From Tenrec ecaudatus (lineage: Eukaryota; Chordata; Mammalia; Afrosoricida; Tenrecidae): DNA of 64,000 bases. Position 1 is the stretch's first letter; each line of letters starts with the position of its first letter. Both the position numbers and the translations under genes were made by a program. Below the pieces are notes generated by a model that did not search any database, had not been told where the DNA came from, and was given only the letters and a program-made list of their open reading frames with translations. Positions 22,879-35,214 of this stretch are shown in pieces. The stretch spans positions 15,619,997-15,683,996 of the forward strand of contig NC_134542.1 of assembly GCF_050624435.1 (NCBI RefSeq), in the 5' to 3' direction.

Positions 22879-25478
22879 GAGATCCATATTTGTATCCATT
22901 CCAAAGAAAGGGGAGGGGAGAAAGGATTAGAAGGTCTTAAATTATCAAGTGATTCAAAACAATTTTTCTCTTTGAATCTTGTTAATCTCCAGAATTAAAA
23001 CTAAGCAGAGAACAGAAACTTTGTGTCTCATTTTTGCCAACTGCATGCTTCATCTCACAGAGAACACGCAACGACGCCAATCAGTGAGTGTGTTAAGCAT
23101 CTCAGCGCTGGCAGGAGTCTCTACGCAGCTGCTCCAGCACCCAGGGCTGCATCAGGGTAGGTCCACGTGGCTTCTCCTTAGGGATGTCTCACAGGAAATG
23201 AGCCTTGGCAGCTGCAGCAGGGAACTGGCTGAGGCAGCTGTACCCGGTCCGACCATCAGAAAGCAAGAGACCTGAGAACTAGAAAGGCGAGGCTCACGGA
23301 GCCATTTATCCCTCCGCCCTTCAATTAACCCCACAAGTGTTTATCGGCCAAGTTGGCACAATAAACTTTAACTATCTCAGTGACTTTTTAGCAAAACGAA
23401 ACCCACAAGCTACAGAACTTCTGGGAGTTCAATGGAAGGGACTGGGAGGTGGGCGGAATCAGCCCGCTAGGAAACATCACTTCTTTTGTTCTTTTTGAGG
23501 AGTGGGCGGAGGGGGTAGGGGGAGACATGTGGGGGAGAACCAAAGCTGAAATCTGGGTTGTAGTTCAAAACCATAGAAGGGCAAGTCATAAAAAGCATTG
23601 CTACTAAATCTTAGGAACCTTTACTAAACAAAAATATCAAAATGTGAAATTATTGCTTCTCAACACAGTCTCTATCTTGGTCTACTGACTTCTGAAGGCA
23701 GTGTTTTCCTCTCGCTAACCTTTATGGAGGAATTCTGCATCCTTCAGGTTATACCTCACACAGTTTGAAGGACTCAACTCCTCTTCCCTGTGAATGTCCT
23801 TTGAATCTGAGGAACAGAAAGAAATCTGAAGAAAGAAGCTCTGGACTTTAGTGTGGGTGGGGTTAAGGTTTCCCAATGAAATTCTCACAGGACAGCCCCT
23901 TGCTACCCTCTAAGAATGGACAGGTACGCTGTTCAGATTGGAGGCTTGGGAGAGGGGAGCATTCATTGGTACAACTTCCCTGGTCTTTTTATTCATAATA
24001 AGCCCCTGCAGCCATCCCATGTCCTTTGAGAAAATCTTTCATGATTGCCCCTTTTGTAATTCCAAAAATGAAACTGCCCCGTCCTTCTGTGCTGCCTGGA
24101 ATTTAACTAGTATGGAGCCTTTGGAAGCTACTGATTTGAAAGCACCTTAATGAGACCAAGACAAGTGTATTACTGAGTGAACTTCTCTGCAGTCATCTAC
24201 TGATTACAGAGACATGCTAAAACACTTGCTGTTTGGGATAAACTTGGGCACGTATGTTATGCTAGTAACAATACTGTTTGATTATTTTCTTCTCTACACC
24301 TTCATGCAAAATGAATTGTATTTTTGAATCATTGTAACTTACAGGTATTCCCCAGGGAGAGATCAGAAGGGGTGATGACACACAATCAAGGGATTGCAGT
24401 GGGTGAGCAGAGATTGCTGACTGTAACATTGATGATCTGTTCTGTAAACCTTCACCTAATTCACATTAACACATTTTTTTTAAAAAGGGTATATCCAAAA
24501 ACAATAGCTTTGCAAATTGATATTTTTGTTTAATAAAGGTTTCTATGTTTTTGCAGCAACACCCTAATATATGACCTATCACCATTACTGAGCAGTTGAA
24601 TCACCAGATAAGGTGCTACATGACTGTGTGCTGATTTAAACCACCCTTCTGGGTGAGTAATTTCTTACCACAAAAGAATCTGAGAATACAGGTCAAATGG
24701 ATTTCTCACGTTGTACATAGCAGAACCAGGTTTCTGTGATTTGAAAAGCGGGCCTGTTTGTGGGGCCTGCGCCAGCTAAGGGTTAGACTATACTGGCTCA
24801 CAAACAAAATGATAAGGGAGGCAAGGAGTGTTACCGAAACAGGAAGAGATCACTGAAGAGGGTGTCGAAGAATGCTGAGCACCAAATTAGCCACTATCTA
24901 AATTGCGGTTAGTTATGCATTCAATCAGAAAGTATCAAGCAGTCACCAAATACTGTCCATTGGGTATATATGAATCAATGCAACAAACATGAATCTACAA
25001 TAAAACAACAAACATGTATTAAGTATCTCCTCTGGCTGGTCCTGCAGATGGCTGCAGACAAAGTGGTACAGAGAAACCCACATAGTGCTGCCTTGAGGAT
25101 TTGAGATTCTATCACCCAAGTGTGGTTCCACTTTCTACTTCTCAATTCAGGGGACTAAGAAGGTGACAGTTGAGTAGGGAAGTGAGTCATTAAAAAATCA
25201 CTTCCCTTTTCATTTGTTTCCCAGTGAATTTCATCACAGCCAATTTCCCCTAGCCAGGAGGTGACAATGTTTTCTGTGACGTGCCATTTTACTGTTAACA
25301 TGTTTCCATGGCCAAGTTAAAAGGGAAATCAGCTTATTTCTAAAGTGAGGGGACAGTTTAGAACAAAGGTCACTGTTCTGATTTTCATGAGAGGTAGGAG
25401 TCAGGAGGAAGTACAGCCAGAATGCTTCTGAGATGAGAGCATGGTGAGAATTTGTCTCACTCACTTTGGCATGTCATC

Positions 25479-27476
25479 AAGAGGAGCCAGTTCCTGGAGG
25501 AAATCATGCTAAGCGAAGTAAGTCAGGCACAAAAGGACAAGTACAACATGAGCTCGCTGAGGTAAGTATTAAAAAAAATGCAAAAGTGGCATAGGGGGAA
25601 AAGCTACTGTATACAAACATTTTTGGGGTGAAGACTGTGTAGTATGGCAGAGACCAGATCAAAACCAGGGATGCACATGGTAGACAACAGGGGGGGAGGA
25701 GGTGGGGAAAGGAAAATAAAAGGATGAATATAAGGAAGAAAAGGGGAGCGGGGCCATGGGGCACTAATCCACCCAAGGGGAGGGTAATGTTTATATCTCC
25801 ACAGGGAAAGTGGGAGCAGACTTCAACCCAGTGCCGCAAGTTGTGAATGCAATATCCCGGCGTGGAGTAGGGAACCAGTGGAGAGGTCTGGGAGGCTGGC
25901 CCCAGCACCAAAAATTAAGTGGATTCCTGCCCCTCCCCCGAGAAGAATTTGCTCCAAAGGACGACATTGATTCTGCAGCTCTGGGAGATGGACATATCTG
26001 ATCAGAGCACATGGGAGCAGATGAAGAAGGAGGAGAAGAGAGTGGAACACAGCCTGGCCCACCAGGCCGTAAGGATGATGTTCCTGATTAGAGCAGCCAG
26101 TCTACAGAGAGAACAACATGGTTGGCCCCACTATGAGACATGATGCCCCTCAGTGACCAAGGGCGATACAGGGGACAGCACCGGAGACACAGTGTGGGAA
26201 TTGCACCTGACCTGATCCCACCACACCGAGGCAAAGCACTGGGGGAGTGCAGCGGAACAGCAAGGGAATGGAGTGCAAGGTCCCCAGGGAACGCTGAAAG
26301 TGGACTTTGGGGCCAGGGCATGGTGCCCCAACAGACTGGACTGGAAAACACTCCTAAGGGCCAACAAATGATCCTTGAACTAACTACAAGCTTTTCTTTC
26401 TTGATGTGTTTTGTTGTTCTTTGTCAGTGGTTTGTTGTTGTTGTTTTGTTGTCTGGTTGTATACTGTTGCTTTGTTTTCCTCTGTCTTGTTTTCGTGCAT
26501 GTTATTGTCTCCACAAGTCTGTCTAAATAAGACAGGCTGGATGAACTCTCTGGAGGAAAAACAACGGGACCGAGAGTTCCAGGGCGACTTGGGATAGGGG
26601 GAAGTGGGGGGGTGGGTGGGGTGTAAACAAACACAGGGACAAGGGAACAACATGGGACCCAAAATGGTAGAGAGGGGGGAGTGGCAGGCCTGGTAGGGAA
26701 TGATCAAGGGTAAGGTAAAGAAGAGGTATAGCTGTAACCCAGGTGGGGATGGAGCATGGTAGTAGGGCAGGAGGAAAGTCAAGAGAGATGGAGGAAAGAG
26801 CTAGGAGTCAAAGGGCATTTATGGAGGTCTAGACAAAGGCATGTACATGCAAATATATATATATACGAGGATGGGGAAATAGATCTATGTGTCTATATTT
26901 ATAGGTTTAGTATTAAGGTGGCGGAAGGACCTTGGGCCTCTACTCAAGTACTCCCTCAATGCATGAATACTTTCTTTTATTAAATTGGAACTCTACGATG
27001 CTCACCCTCCCGACACAACTGCTGAAGCCAAAGTGGGTGAACAAGTAAATGTGGTGAAGAAAGCTGATGGTGCCCGGCTATCAAAAGAGATAGTGTCTGG
27101 GGTCTTAAAGGCTTGAAAATAAATCAGCAGCCATCTAGCTCAGAAGCAACAAACCCACATGGAAGAACACACCAGCCTGTGTGATCATGGGGCCACCAAG
27201 GGATCAGTTATCAGGCATCAAAGAACAAAATATCATATCATTGGCTGCACACCTCCATGATACGCTCACTGAAGACAAACAGGTGCATACGCAAATGTGG
27301 CAAAGAAAGCTGATGGTGCCCAGCTATCAAAAGAGATAGTGTCTGGGGTCTTAAAGGCTTGAAAGTGGACAAGCGGCCATCTAGCTCAGAAGCAATAAAG
27401 CCCATGTGGAAGAAGTACACCAGCCTGAGCGATCATGAGGTGCCAAAGGGACTAGGTATAAGGCATCATGCAATAT

Positions 27477-27527
<51 letters not shown>

Positions 27528-28258
27528 TAGATATATAGATACAGATAGATGATACCATAGTGAATGAAGGGGGAAGTTCAGAGTGGAGACCCAAAGCCCA
27601 TTTGTCGGCCACTGGACATCCCCTCACAGAGGGGTTTAGGAGAGGAGATGGGTCAGTCAGGGTGCGATGTAGTACCGATGAAGAACACAGCTTTCCCCAG
27701 ATCCTGGATGCTTCCTCCCCCCAACTACCATGATCCGAATTCTACCTTGCAGGATTGGATAGGGCAGGTGCATATGGAAGCTGGAGGCACAGGGAATCCA
27801 GGGTGGATGATACCTTCAGGACCAGGGGTGTGAGGGGCGATACTGGCAGAGTAGAGGGTGAGTGGGTTGGAAAGGGGGAACTGATTACAAGGATCCACAT
27901 GTGACCTCCTCCCTGGGAGATGGACGGCAGAGAAGCGGGTGAAGGGAGACTCCGGATAGGGCAAGATATGACAAAATAACAATCTATAAATTATCAAGGG
28001 CTCATGAGGGAGGGGGGAGTAGGGAGGGAGGGGGAAAAAAAGAGGACCTGATGCAAAGGGCTTAAGTGGAGAGCAAATGCTTTGAAAATGATTAGGGCAA
28101 AGAATGTATGGATGTGCTTCATACAATTTATGTATGTATATGTATGGATTGTTATAAGAGTTGTATGAGCCCCTAATAAAATGTAAAAAATGAAAGAAAA
28201 TAAAACTAAAGAAAACACCACAAATAGAAAAAAAAAAAAGAGGAGCCAGTTCCTAGAG
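25479..28258 (+). mobile_element. L1 'D': LINE-1 with about 2.6 kb 3' UTR and ORF2 tail
   Basis: The element is 25500-28237, with 21-bp TSDs differing at one base (25479-25499, 28238-28258; both contain GAGGAGCCAGTTCCT). It opens with the last 21 sense codons of ORF2 (EIMLSEVSQAQKDKYNMSSL, R, stop at 25563-25565). The 3' UTR follows with two copies of the internal module and a GATA microsatellite. Confidence 0.92.
27476..27556. repeat. (GATA)n microsatellite inside L1 'D'
   Basis: More than ten GATA units with an interrupted end. It lies at the point where L1 A has only a short A-rich stretch. Confidence 0.95.
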
Positions 28259-28317
28259 AAGGAGCTCACGTTTGGTAGACAGTCAGTGGAACACAGGAAA
28301 CCCCTCCATTAGATGGA

Positions 28318-28445
28318 TCGATACCGTGGCTGCACAACTAGGCTTACACATAGCAATGATTGTGGGGCCTGGGAAATGCTTTGTTCTGTTATCCATACGG
28401 TCATTATGAACCTGAATCCACCCTGTGCCACCTAGCAACAACAAC
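28318..28445 (+). repeat. RTE/BovB-like LINE 3' tip
   Basis: GATACCGTGGCTGCACAACT, ATAGCAATGATTGTGGGGCC and the CACCTAGCAACAACAACC tail. It follows L1 D. Confidence 0.7.
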
Positions 28446-28770
28446 CGCATTAACCACAAAGTGAAATAGTCTTTCATTCATGTATGTAAAGCATGAGAGT
28501 TGTGCATATTCCCCAGCCAAACAAGGAGGCCAAGTGCCCCAGCCAGAGGATCAGGAAGCCAATGGCACAAACTCTCTCAAGTGGGCCCTTCTTACCATCT
28601 CTGGAAGACCACCCTTGAGGCCCTGGCCTAAGAAGCCAAATGCCACCATGGGTCAGTTGTTAAGGAGTCCACAGTGACAGGCAAGTGCCCTAGCGCTCTA
28701 GGGAACTGCTCAAGACCCTCACTTCTGCCAGAGGTCGTGACTCTAGACTCCTTAATTTGACACCTAGATT

Positions 28771-28965
28771 TTTCTACTATCTCTTCTTGATAAGCACACA
28801 TTATAGAGTGCTAACAGTTCTCTAAATTAGATGAAAATCCAGGATCTACTGCTTACTGAGACCTTAGACCAATTACTGAATATTCATAAGGCTCAATTGC
28901 TAACCGATAAAATGAAGATAATAACTGACCTCATTGAACGGTTATACAAATTCTAAGAAAGTACA
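28771..28965 (+). repeat. MIR-like SINE, duplicate pair member 1
   Basis: GATAAAATGAAGATAATAAC is the MIR core. The segment is closely similar to 30901-31090, including upstream TTTTCTACTATC. Confidence 0.65.
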
Positions 28966-29061
28966 TATTGCTGCTGACTTTATGGACAGCCTGTCCTGAT
29001 TTGACATTGCTCATGGATGTGGAATCACAAGGTTCCAACTGGAATGAAGATTCTTCACATC

Positions 29062-29743
29062 AAAGAATATGATTGTCCATATCATTATAAATGTGGGAGA
29101 GTGCAGAGTGGAGACTTAAAGCCCATCGGTAGCCAACTGGACACCCCCTTACTGAAGGGTTGTGGGGAGGAGATGAGCCAATCAGGGTGCAGGGTAGCAA
29201 AGATGAAACAAACTTCCCTCTAGTTCTTAAAAGCTTCCTCCCCCTCCCCCCCAATATCATGATCCCAATTCTACCTTACAAATCTGGCTAGACCAGAGGA
29301 TGTACACTGGTACAGATAGCAACTGGAAACACAGGGAATCCAGAACAGATGACCCCTTCAGGACCAGTGGCGAGAGTGGCGATACCTGGAGGGTGGAGGT
29401 CATGTGGGATAGAAAGGGGGACCCAATTACAAGAATCTACGTATGGCCTCCTCCTTGGGGGATGAACAACAGAGAAGAGGGTGGGGGGAGATGTCAAGAC
29501 AGTATAACATATGACAAAATAATAATTTATTAATTATGAAGGGTTCATGAGGGAGGGGGAAGTAGGGGGATAAATGAGGAGCCGATATTAAGGGCTCAAG
29601 TAGAAGGCAAATGTTTTGAGAATAATGGTGGCAACAAATGTACATATGTGCTTGACACAATGGACGTATGTATGGATTGTGATAAAAATTGTATGAGCCC
29701 CCAGTAAAATGATTAAATTTTAAAAAAGAATATATAATTGTCT
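29062..29743 (+). mobile_element. L1 'E': short LINE-1 3' end
   Basis: The element is about 29078-29725. Flanking near-repeats are AAAGAATATGATTGTC (29062-29077) and AAAGAATATATAATTGTC (29726-29743). It covers only the last 650 bp of the 3' UTR and ends AGTAAAATG, a degraded poly(A) signal. Confidence 0.82.
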
Positions 29744-30082
29744 CCTCACAGCACTGGGTTGATGTAAGTAGACAGTATAGAAATCGGATACACAAAATTG
29801 GGTGGATAAAGGCATGAAGTGGCTTGTTTATAAACTTTCATAGGTGGGGGAATATATTCATAGAATTATAGGATTAAAGTATAAGTATTCACTTAACTGT
29901 AATTGTTAGGCATAGATTATTGTGTTGCTCACTTATAGAATATTATGTTTAAATGAGGCATTGGCACATATTGAACTGTACGCATTTTAGTTTTATCCTG
30001 TTAGGTACAGATACGGTTTTATTATTGTTTTATTTTAAAATTATATTATATATGGCTATGACACTAACTTGCATAAGTGGTC

Positions 30083-30564
30083 TGTGGCAGCTACCTAATC
30101 TCCTATGAACATGAGTGAAGGGGCATAGCCCTCTGTGTGGCCATAGCCTTCTCCTGAGGATTCTGGGAAATCTTGTCTTCCTCCCTGGAGACAGGACACA
30201 CACTCCCCATGTGAGATATTACTGTTGACCAGCCATGTGGAACTACACTGATGGAAACAGAGCCCTGGAGCTGGAGGAGCCACATGGAGACCCATGCCAG
30301 TGCTGAGATGATTCCACCACCACTGGATCCAAAAGACTTCCCACCCACTGGCCTGTGATCTTCTTGCATATGGTATCATTGCATGTGCTGTGTGAGTCTG
30401 AAGAGGAATTTATAGACTGATATGGGACATATGGGCTAATATGGGACTTATGGACTGAGCTGGGATGTTTTCTTAATATACAATTACCTTTTGATATAAA
30501 GCCCTTTCTTACGCACATATGAGTGTCTCTGGATTTGCTTCTCTAGTCATGCTGGACTAACACA
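30083..30564 (+). mobile_element. ERV-L/MLT2-type solo LTR (copy 2)
   Basis: About 482 bp, starting TGTGGCAGCTACCTAATCTC and ending GACTAACACA. It aligns over its length with copies 1 and 3. No clear 5-bp TSD remains. Confidence 0.75.
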
Positions 30565-30900
30565 ACACTTTTCTTCAGAGGTTGATCCCTCTTGTCCGAA
30601 ATATGGGAGACAAGATTTCATCATCCTCACTTCCCAGAATTCTGGCAACCAAGACAGAATTGTTTGTTCTTCTGATCGTCCATGCTATATTCAATATTCT
30701 TCACCATCACCGTAATTGAAAGACGTCAATTCTTCTTTAGTTTCCTTACTCATTGTCCAGTTTTCACATATATATGAGGTGATTTAATATATCATGGTTT
30801 GGGTCATGTGTACCTTACCCCTTAAAACGGCATCTTTTTTTTTTTTAAGACTTTAAAGAGACACAGATCTTTTGCAGTAGATTTTCCCAATGCTCCCAGA

Positions 30901-31090
30901 ATTTTCTACTATCCCCACTTGGGAAGCAATACAGTAGAGTACTAACAGTTCTCTAAATTAGATAAAAATCCAGGACCTACTGCTTACCACCTGTCACCTT
31001 GGTGCAATAGCTGAACAGTTGTAAATTCAACTTGTAAAATGAAGATAATGACCTCACGGATTTCTTGATAGTTGTTTCCATAGGCATTTC
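30901..31090 (+). repeat. MIR-like SINE, duplicate pair member 2
   Basis: Shares CTAACAGTTCTCTAAATTAG and the following CCAGGA-CTACTGCTTAC context with 28771-28965. Confidence 0.65.
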
Positions 31091-31221
31091 AAGTAAAAAA
31101 TGAAATTCTCAAGAACAGCAATATTTTCTCCATTTCTCATGATGTTGTTTATTGGTCTAGTTGTGAGGATTTTTATTTTCTTTTGTTGCGGTATAATTCA
31201 AACTGAAGAGAGGCCTAAACA

Positions 31222-31410
31222 ACAACAAAAAACCCAGCTCACTGCCACTAAGTCAACTATACCTCATGGTGACGCAATACAGAGTTTTCAAGGCTGTAAA
31301 TCTTTGGAGGAGCAAACAGCCATGTCATCTTCCTCCCACAGATCATCTGGTGAGTCTGAACTACTGACCTTGCAGTTAGCATCCAACACTTAACCCAGAG
31401 TCTCCAGGTG
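31222..31410 (-). repeat. AfroSINE
   Basis: CAGCTCACTGCCACTAAGTC start and TTCCTCCCACAGATC middle; divergent head. Confidence 0.8.
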
Positions 31411-32719
31411 TCCATGAGGTGTATCTGGGTACCTCCTTCCTCTTTTGTAAGTTCAGAGTGGATTGAAGTTCAGGGTGTGATGGTTGAATAGTAACAGCTG
31501 GGACTCAAGAGATAAGTTGCTGTTGTTATTAGGTGCCATCGAGTCGGTTCCTTAACTATAGCAACCCATTGACAACAGAAGAAAATACTGCTCCATCCTG
31601 TGCATTGATTCTTCTTCAGTCTTCCTCATTCAATGCCCAACTTTCAAATGCATATGAAGGGACTGAAATTGTCATGGCTTCGGTCAGGCAAACCTTAGTC
31701 TTCAAAGTGACATCCTTGCTTTTCATTAATTTAAAGAAGTATCTTACAACAGATTTACACAATGCACTGTGTCGTTGGATCTCTTGATATAAGAGATCAA
31801 GATATAAGACATCAAGAGATAATCAAGTGCTTTATATTGAAGGTCCAAAACTCTATTAGGAAGTTTGGAACTTTAGAACAATGTGAAGAAATTCAGGCAT
31901 GCTAGGTAGGCAAATGGCATGATCAATTTGACACTTGGGAATATAACATTGGCTACCGTGTGGAAAAGACATTAGGGGCAATAGTCTGGGCAGTAAATCA
32001 TGGAAGGAGAATTCCAACAGTTAGAATTTCAGTTATTTTGAAAAGTTCAATAAAAAAAACCAAATCTACTTTTAAAACACAGTTAAACATGGCCACTGCT
32101 TGACAATGAGGAAGTTGATGTTAATCAACTAGATTCCTTTTTTTTTTCCTTTTTAATATTGTATTGTGGGTTGGGTGAAAGTGTATAGAGCCAATTCATT
32201 CCCTACTCAGCAATTTGATTTTCAGAGCACCACAGTAAATTATCTGTATTTTTAGAAGCTGCATATCAACCCACCTCTTGCCCAAATATTGGTCAACCCA
32301 CAAGCATTACAGGAAAGTGCCGCAATCATTTAAGCAAATTTCTCTATCTCCAATATGACACGGTTTACAGGCAAACACACTTACAATGACACAAGTCAAT
32401 GCAGGCTCAGACATGTTGTTGACATAGGTGCTTACTACCAATGCCTGGGGGTTGCGGGAGTGGGGGGCAGTGGGGAGGAGGAACTTTACTGAAGATCATC
32501 CTGTTTTACCAGTCTGAACTTTTCCTTACAACAACAAGTAATACCTGAAAGTTACAATGATTACAAAATACAGTTCGTTTTGCATTAAGGTATAGAGAAG
32601 AAAATAATCTCATGATCAAGGTCGCGATTGATCAATTAGATGCAGCCTCTGTGTTTGGGGGTTCTGCTCCATATAGACCTGTGGTTTTGCAGCTAAGATG
32701 TGGAGTCTCATCCAAACCT

Positions 32720-32893
32720 AGACAACCACACTCACTGCCACCGAGTCGATGCTGAGTTTCTGAGACTGAAACGGTTTGGGGTTTCAGGGAATAAAAAGTC
32801 TCCTCTGTTTCACTTAAAGCAGCTGGTGGTTTTGAACTGCTGATCTTAAGGATTGCAGCCCAATGTGTAATCACTATACCACCAAGGCTCCAG
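32720..32893 (-). repeat. AfroSINE
   Basis: CACTCACTGCCACCGAGTCG to TATACCACCAAGGCTCC. The internal GGACAGAGTAGAACTG block is missing. Confidence 0.85.
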
Positions 32894-33734
32894 AGTCTCA
32901 CCAAGTACCTGTAATTTTATTATAGTTGTAATGCCATCTCTTCAGTGGGTTTTATTAGCGTCTAGAATGTGTGTATTTATACGATGTTCATTGTATGCCT
33001 TGAATTTCTTTGAAAATTGTCTTTAGAAAACTTGGAGAGTTAGTTCTGAAAATGATTCTGTACCCTGGGGAATCTTTTCAGGCACAGACTGATTTGGATC
33101 TCTTCACAGTCAGATTCAGCATGATTTGTATATAGTACATCAAACTTAGATGTAAAACCTTACACTTAACTTTTAAAAAAGAGAAGAAATTAAAACTGGG
33201 AGGTCAATGTATACTGCCTTATGCAAATTTGCTTTAACATTGTTTTAAAAAATTACAAATTAAACTAGAATTCTTTAAATTTCTTTATATATTAAATAAC
33301 TCTTATAAAAAGTCAAATATCAAGCAATCCTACTGCCCCCTCTATACGAGGTAAGCTGGCCTTGGGCAGCGGTGATTCATGCTAGAATTGTCAACACCCC
33401 TTGCACCTAGTGTGCAGTCACCACCCTCTGTCAGGCGAGGTTTGCGTGTCCCTATGATGCTGAGCAGGTGCTCCCAGACTAACATGGACTAGAAAGAAAG
33501 GTGTGGTAACTGACAGGAAAATCTAAGGCTCACAATGCTCCAATCAGTACTTTGTTCCCTTCTGCATGGGCTCCCCCTCCCCCTCATGATTGTGGACCAA
33601 GGGCTGCTAACAAGAACAAACCTGGCAGTCAAGCATTTCTGTCTTTTCTAGCCGCCCCCACCACCACCCCCAATGCCTGCAAATAGTGAAATAGTGTTAC
33701 CATTTTCTAGTTTCAAATCTTCATTTTTAACTTC

Positions 33735-34020
33735 TTTAAATACAGCTATGAAGGATGGAGAAACTTCATCTTACATACTTCGGAGGGACGTGCTGTCAGA
33801 AGAGACCAGCCCCGGAGAAGACATCCTGTTCGGTAAAGCATAGGGGCAGTGACAAAGAGGAAGGTGCTCAGCGAGATAGACTGACCCACAGTGGTTGCAA
33901 TCAAGGGCTCAAGCCTGGAAACAACCGTAAGGATGGCGCAGGACCGGGCAATGTTTCCTTCTGTTGTGCCAAGGGTCACCGCAGGTCAAAACCAACCCTG
34001 AGGACACGGACCAAGGGCAA
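33735..34020 (+). repeat. RTE/BovB-like LINE 3' end
   Basis: GAGACCAGCCCCGGAGAAGA, GAGATAGACTGACCCACAGT, GGATGGCGCAGGACCGGGCA; loses similarity after 34000. Confidence 0.75.
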
Positions 34021-34079
34021 CAAAGAAGGTACTCAGAAACCCGGTGGAAAAGAACCTCAGTGCTTTTGAAACCCTTTGG

Positions 34080-34966
34080 GCTGGATCTGCTCCAGTTCAG
34101 AGTTAATTCATCTCCTATTTGGTGGCAATCATCACTTGCATTTCCTCAGAGTTTCATCGTCTATTTTGCACCATACTTGCTTGCTTCTGTGATTTCTTTT
34201 TGCTGAGAACTATGCTTTTAAGAAGCATACAAATTGATAGGCGAGGCGGTACTTCATTCATTTTCACAGCTGTCTGATGATGCTTCATTGGCTAAATTGA
34301 CCATAATTACTTATCATCCTAGTACTGATGGACACAGGGTTGTTCTCAGCTTTCTCTTGTAATGAACAGTGTAACTAATGATGAGCGTTCTTATTGATAT
34401 TGTGTTAACCTGGGTGGACTCGAGAACCAAATTCATAGATATATGTGTATAAGAAAGAGCTTTATATAAAAGAGTAATTGTTTATTAAGAAAATATACAA
34501 GCCTTGTCCAGATCAAGTCCATAAGTCTGATATTAGCCCATATGTCCAATACCAGTCTGTAAAGTCCTCTTCAGACTCACGCAACACATGCAGTGACACG
34601 GGATGCAGGAAGACCACAGACCCGTGGTGGAAAGTCTTTGGGTCCAGTGGCAGTGTAAGTATCTCAGCGTGGGCATGGGTTTCCACGTGGTTCCTTCAGC
34701 TCCAGGGTTCTAGCGTAGCTCCATCTGTCTTGTCATCAGGAATACCAAGCAGAGAGTCTTTATCTGGCCTCCAATCAGCTATTTACTTCCATCACACCTT
34801 CAAAAGAGGTCATCAAGATGTGACCTGATTCACAGGCTACACTCCACACCTTGGCAGGTTGACAGGAGATTATGTAACTGCAACAGATGTCTTCTGGTCA
34901 GCTGTTTCAGAGTTTTTCTGAAGGTGATTCCTAGGAATATAACTGCCGGACAGTAGGGTAAGTACA
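34080..34966 (+). repeat. Old L1 fragment split by ERV-L LTR copy 3
   Basis: TACTGATGGACACAGGGTTG and TTGTAATGAACAGTGTAACT on the left, GGAATATAACTGCCGGACAG on the right, in the order of old L1 ORF2/3' UTR. Confidence 0.6.
34396..34890 (-). mobile_element. ERV-L/MLT2-type solo LTR (copy 3)
   Basis: The LTR is 34401-34885 with TSDs GATAT and GATGT. Read on the minus strand it begins TGTTGCAGTTACATAATCTC and ends GGTTAACACA. It splits an older L1 fragment. Confidence 0.8.
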
Positions 34967-34967
34967 G

Positions 34968-35190
34968 GAGGTCCCATGGTACAGTGGGTTACTGATTTGG
35001 GTTCCTTATCACAAGGTCAGTGGTTCCAACTCTCCAACAGCTCTGAGGGAGAAAGATGAAGCTATCTGACCCCATAAAGATTTTGAGTCTCAGAAACCCT
35101 ACGGAGCAGTTCTATTCATCATGTAGGGTGGGTATAAGTCAGAATCAATTCAGTGGCAGTAGAGTTTTTTTGGTTTGGTTTTTTAGTTTA
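34968..35190 (+). repeat. AfroSINE
   Basis: Starts AGGAGGTCCCATGGTACAGT and ends with the T/G-rich tail TTTTTTGGTTTGG. It directly precedes the SPIN-split copy. Confidence 0.87.
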
Positions 35191-35214
35191 GGGAATGTGA
35201 TTGCTACAACTTTC

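Larger units (their letters stand above)
30600..31790 (-). repeat. RTE/BovB-like LINE fragments, two pieces
   Basis: Pieces about 30600-30870 (TTGGGTCATGTGTACCTTAC) and 31513-31790 (GGTGCCATCGAGTCGGTTCC tip, then CTTAGTCTTCAAAGTGACAT). A MIR and an AfroSINE lie between. Confidence 0.65.

Noticed and set aside
27476-27556. Regular repeats considered as a CRISPR-like array
   Set aside because: Simple 4-bp microsatellite without spacers, in a mammalian L1.
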